Of a stretch of 64,000 bases of DNA, positions 60,601 to 64,000 are shown one piece after another. The notes beneath the pieces are model-generated. The model searched no databases and was not told where the DNA came from. It was given only the letters and a program-made list of their open reading frames with translations. Position numbers and translations under genes: made by a program. Source of the DNA: Bugulina stolonifera (Eukaryota > Bryozoa > Gymnolaemata > Cheilostomatida > Bugulidae); the NCBI GenBank assembly GCA_935421135.1, contig OW285192.1, forward strand, positions 9,693,501 through 9,757,500, in the 5' to 3' direction. Every line of letters starts with the position of its first letter. Position 1 is the stretch's first letter.

Positions 60601-63574
60601 TATACCTCGTGTTACACCACAACTGTAGTATTCATTGATATTCTCTGGCTATATGTCAGTCATTCTTGTCTCATAGCAACGGGTCTTGTCTTACAAAAAG
60701 TCAATTGTTCAATCTAGCATGAATGCCTTCTGACAAAGAGATTTACTAATACTAGTATTATTATTTCTAGTCTCCCATCTGTATTATGCCATCATTATTA
60801 TAATACATGTATATTATTGTAAAAAATCACAAATTATTGTGAAGTTTTTCAGCCCTGTCAAAAATGCTAAACTCCTTTGTCTACTACCTATTATAATGCT
60901 AAAGTATTGTCTTCTACCCAATTACTTTGTTCGTCTTGGATATGGGAACCCGTAGCAGATTCCAGCAGATCTGTAGATCATCTCACCTAATATCCTATTA
61001 TTTGATAGATGTACGAGATGCATGTGAAGCCATCCAGGAGATTACACAGACTGGTCAGTAGGGATCAGCTCTCTCGTATAGAGACTATAACACCGGCTAC
61101 CATCTCACAAATATACAGGTGGGAATTATCTACTCACAATACTATCTTATCTCTTGCCTATTAGTACCACGGAATATCGGCCATGAATCATGGGATATTG
61201 CTATTAGATACTATAACTAACATCCCTACTAGAAGCTAGTCCAACAAGCAATCGTCCTCTCAGTTGGGCTCTGTGGATGGTCTCTTTGATTTTCCTTATA
61301 TTGTTTTCACAGTCCTACAATCTCAACACATTTACAGCTACGGTGTTTACAGTTAAATGTCTGCCACTTGGTAAAAGGAATTATGAATAGGGAGTAACAA
61401 TTTATGCAAAAATTTTAATATTTTTTGTGTTGGCAGTTCTATGGTGGAATGAACCTGTCAGCATAGAACACTAAACACTGAAAAATTACTCTGTGGAAGT
61501 GGAGATATTTCTGGGAACTGAACTTCTTATTTTTTGCCAACAATAATGAAATTGAACAAGGACATTGGCACATGTTTCACATGTTATGTTGTTTCAACGA
61601 TCATGTGCTAAAAACATGCCCACATGAATTTAAGGAAGTGCATTATTGTTACTTCAGTTGGCAACAACCTTGTAAATTGTAACAGCTGGAAAAAGAATTC
61701 GCATGCTAGCCTTCGATAATTGAGCGAGGGAACACAACTCCGAGTTGTCAATAGATTGCGGTTTTTATATCATTTGTCTTAGTTGCTCTCCCACTGCTAC
61801 AATGTTCACATGGAAAGGCAACTCCATGTGGTTTCAGCACTACAATTGTTGCTGATTTCGTAGATTTTTGCTGGGATGGAGGAAAATCACACTTCATATC
61901 AGTCTTCTATTTCTCTAATTAGGTGTTTCTGTAGATTACTGACTATTTCCTTCTCTGTGTTTCTGTAGATTACTGAGTATTTCCTTCGCTGTCGGCATTG
62001 ATCTAAGCAAAAGTAACTTTGATCGTCTTAAACGAAAGTTTCGACTGGATGAGAAAACTGATGCACGACTCTTCAAACTGGTCGAAGCCCATCGTCGCGG
62101 AAACCTTAAGTTAGCCTCAGCACTGGCGATACGCAAGCAGCTAATAAGGGGTGGCCACCATAATATTACATCCGGTCTAAATGCTCTGAATCTGCCACCG
62201 TTTCTACGAGAAATCGTGGCACTAGAATGGTACGAACCTACTTTAGTACCATAGGTTCATCAGACATCAACTCTGTCCATTCCAGAACTCATTGTACACT
62301 CACTGTTTATATTACATAGTATATGTACTGTACATACTTCATATTGTTCTCTTTTATTCTCACTTATCTAGACTACTAGGAGTGTTACTTTTTTATAGTT
62401 AATGATTTTTATTCGACTTTCTTGTTGAAAATTTTGTGGTGTTGACTTGGAATACTGAATTTGGCCTTCAGTTGTTCTGTATCTACATCTGTCATAGTTT
62501 GCGGTTTACCCTTTCCCTGCATAATGATGAAAGTTGTTGCTCAAAATCCCAGTATATTTTTGTAAATAATGTTTTTCCCTTGATCTATTTGTCGATGTGG
62601 AAATATTATGTTCCTATGTACATGTACTATCCATATTCTATTTCTATGGTTTTACTGCTTGTGCAAACCCCAAATAAATTATATTATGAGACCTTCTATT
62701 TTCTGGCATTATACTTCCTATATACATATACATGTAATATATCAAAACACTAACCAAGCCCCATTGTCTGAAGGTAGCAAAACTGCATTATTGAACTCCA
62801 AATGGAGTTGTCCTCTTTTACTAATTGAATCTTTTGAAAGAGCACAACTTCTAAATACAAGCTATATAATCACGCTATCATCGTACAAGTCATGTATGTT
62901 CATAGTACTAACAACGGGTAACCAAGCTCACTAGAAGTAGAACCAACAAGTTACTTTTTGCTGGAAATAATTAATGCAATGAGTAGAGACTTACAGGAAA
63001 CTCTGTGTTGATAAAAGCCTGCAGATCTGCTACTGTAACATCTCCAATATTGCTCATATAGAAACCAGGATCACGTCTATGAGGAGCAGTGGAATTCTGG
63101 GTCGCATCAAGACCATTACTTTGTCTGTTTGTCCTTGCACCTACAGCTGAAGAAGTAATGAACTAGTTTCAATGTTGCTTTACTTTTCTAGACTCTATTG
63201 AGCAAAAATTGGAGCTGTTTGTTGCAAATTTTAAAGTAAGTTATACTAACTTCAGTACTTTTAATCCACAAAAATCCATGTGGTTTAAAGATAAAAACAA
63301 CAACTGCAAGAGTGGATTCCATCAGCAAGTAATAAATTATTTGAAATTATCTTCTCTTCTAGATATAAGACTTACTTTTAGCTCTAGTTTGGGTAGACCT
63401 AGGTAGTGACAGCTGATCGTGTAGAGCTGTGAGCTTCACCTGGCCTGTTCTAGGTAATCCAGCTGTAGAGGGCAGAGTGTAGCCTGAGGTTATAGGTGTT
63501 ATGGTCGTGTAGGACCTAGAGTACTCAGGCATAGGCTGTCCCTGTGTGTTAGAAGGCTCTGTGCTACTATAACC
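51652..63574 (-). CDS. Unidentified gene, 3' part (three exons seen, 5' end outside window)
   Basis: Exons in coding order are 63574-63376, 63140-62995 and 51978-51652 (ends in TAA). The junction between the first two is GT-AG in phase 1, and the third joins the second in phase 0. The last join over 11 kb is inferred from phase and strand alone; more exons could lie between. The readable part, about 224 residues, is Ser/Thr/Pro-rich and probably disordered. A more ordered segment sits around FYMSNIGDVTVADLQAF and ASQYIRTTTADLIKAHSRP. I do not recognise the family. If the join is right, the whole ankyrin/SOCS gene lies in one of its introns on the opposite strand. If not, 51652-51978 and 62995-63574 belong to two genes. 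Confidence 0.5.
51979..54577. other. No recognised gene between the last minus-strand exon and the ASB gene
   Basis: Contains a C-run near 52729 and AT-rich sequence. A TTTCACGCTCAG acceptor-like site just before 54569 may join a non-coding first exon of the ASB gene. Confidence 0.4.
54578..62254 (+). CDS. Ankyrin-repeat and SOCS-box protein (ASB-like), eight exons
   Basis: Exons 54578-54742, 55529-55668, 57950-58085, 58773-58905, 59289-59421, 60274-60409, 61009-61118 and 61969-62254 join at GT-AG borders in phase, giving 412 residues. About six ankyrin repeats span residues 25-222 (for example GSTPLHLALKANRPECIKIL, RSPLHTAV, KSVLHIASATG, WTPLMCAV, SALRLAIEKHN). The C-terminal 362-404 fits a SOCS box: a BC-box-like NLKLASALAIRKQL, then LNLPPFLREIVALE in place of the usual LPLP-LK-YLLYE. 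ASB proteins recruit substrates through ankyrin repeats and bind Elongin B/C and Cullin 5 through the SOCS box. The linker 236-320 is unusual and unassigned. The start is the first of two adjacent ATGs; an earlier in-frame start at 54500 is possible. Confidence 0.85.
61923..61990 (+). repeat. 34-bp duplication across the ASB exon 8 acceptor
   Basis: Two copies, 61923-61956 and 61957-61990, starting GTGTTTCTGTAGATTACTGA, differ at two positions. The second supplies the real acceptor and first exon bases. Confidence 0.9.
62673..62678 (+). terminator. Candidate ASB poly(A) signal
   Basis: AATAAA about 420 bases past the ASB stop. Confidence 0.4.
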
Positions 63575-64000
63575 CTGTAAATACATATTTATGAGATGTA
63601 ATATATTATTAGTCTTGTACGTGATATAAATAAAAAGGTAGGAACTGTTGTGCGTGTATGGAATCCTCTGACGATATGTCTATATTCCATCTAAGTTATG
63701 CATAGTAACCTATAACAAATAATATTCAAACACCACGCCTCTTTTCTATCATTTTCTAACTAACTATAATTGATTTCTCAAGATGTTCATGCATTTGATA
63801 AAAATTAGTTTGTAGTCTTTTGAATTGCATTATACATGTAAGTATGATTGGCTAATCCACCTTTAGTGGAAAAAATAATTTTTAGAAATTGTTAAGATAT
63901 ATGTATATAACGAGTTGTTGTATGAAGTAGCTTATATTTATTATGTCTAGCTAGCACTGGCTCTCATAGTGAACTGACAAGTCATCATAATACATGTACA
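63575..64000. other. Intron or upstream part of the minus-strand gene
   Basis: AT-rich; no exon recognised before the window ends. Confidence 0.5.

Overview
This is a eukaryotic, AT-rich window with split genes and GT-AG introns of a few hundred bases to several kilobases. The two best gene models, a STIM calcium sensor and an ankyrin/SOCS-box protein, point to an animal. The short genes, the young Mag/K02A2.6-like Gypsy element, several small foldback elements and a strong excess of the palindrome TACATGTA suggest a marine invertebrate. A sponge is plausible, but I cannot fix the lineage. All gene models below were built by hand from splice sites, reading phase and protein recognition; the long open frames alone show almost none of them.

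Layout. 1-11.6 kb has no secure gene but holds foldback/MITE-type elements (4268-5307 with a nested SINE, 7239-7460, 9626-9897, 10388-10570). 11853-21174 (minus) is a five-exon SRA1 gene. Its first intron carries a complete 4.58-kb Gypsy LTR retrotransposon (15911-20490) in antisense orientation. Just upstream, head to head with SRA1, lies the 15-exon STIM gene (22713-40466, plus; 818 residues), with a probable shared promoter near 21.2 kb. 42259-45315 (minus) encodes a 201-residue protein with two DUF1330-type domains. A tiny three-exon plus-strand gene (46501-47815, 76 residues) sits behind a motif close to an RFX X-box. A tRNA-Thr(AGT) gene lies at 49259-49331. 54578-62254 (plus) is an eight-exon ankyrin-repeat/SOCS-box (ASB-type) gene. 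It appears to sit inside a long intron of an unidentified minus-strand gene with exons at 51652-51978, 62995-63140 and 63376-63574; that gene's 5' end is beyond the window.

How the parts relate. STIM is the ER calcium sensor that opens Orai channels, and its EF-hand, SAM, transmembrane, SOAR, acidic and polybasic parts can all be read here. SRA1 shares the probable promoter but has no obvious pathway link to STIM. The ASB protein would be the substrate-receptor part of a Cullin-type ubiquitin ligase. The clearest unexplained structural pattern is that three introns end in short tandem duplications that copy the splice acceptor itself (STIM exons 7 and 10, ASB exon 8). In each case the upstream decoy acceptor would lead to an early stop.
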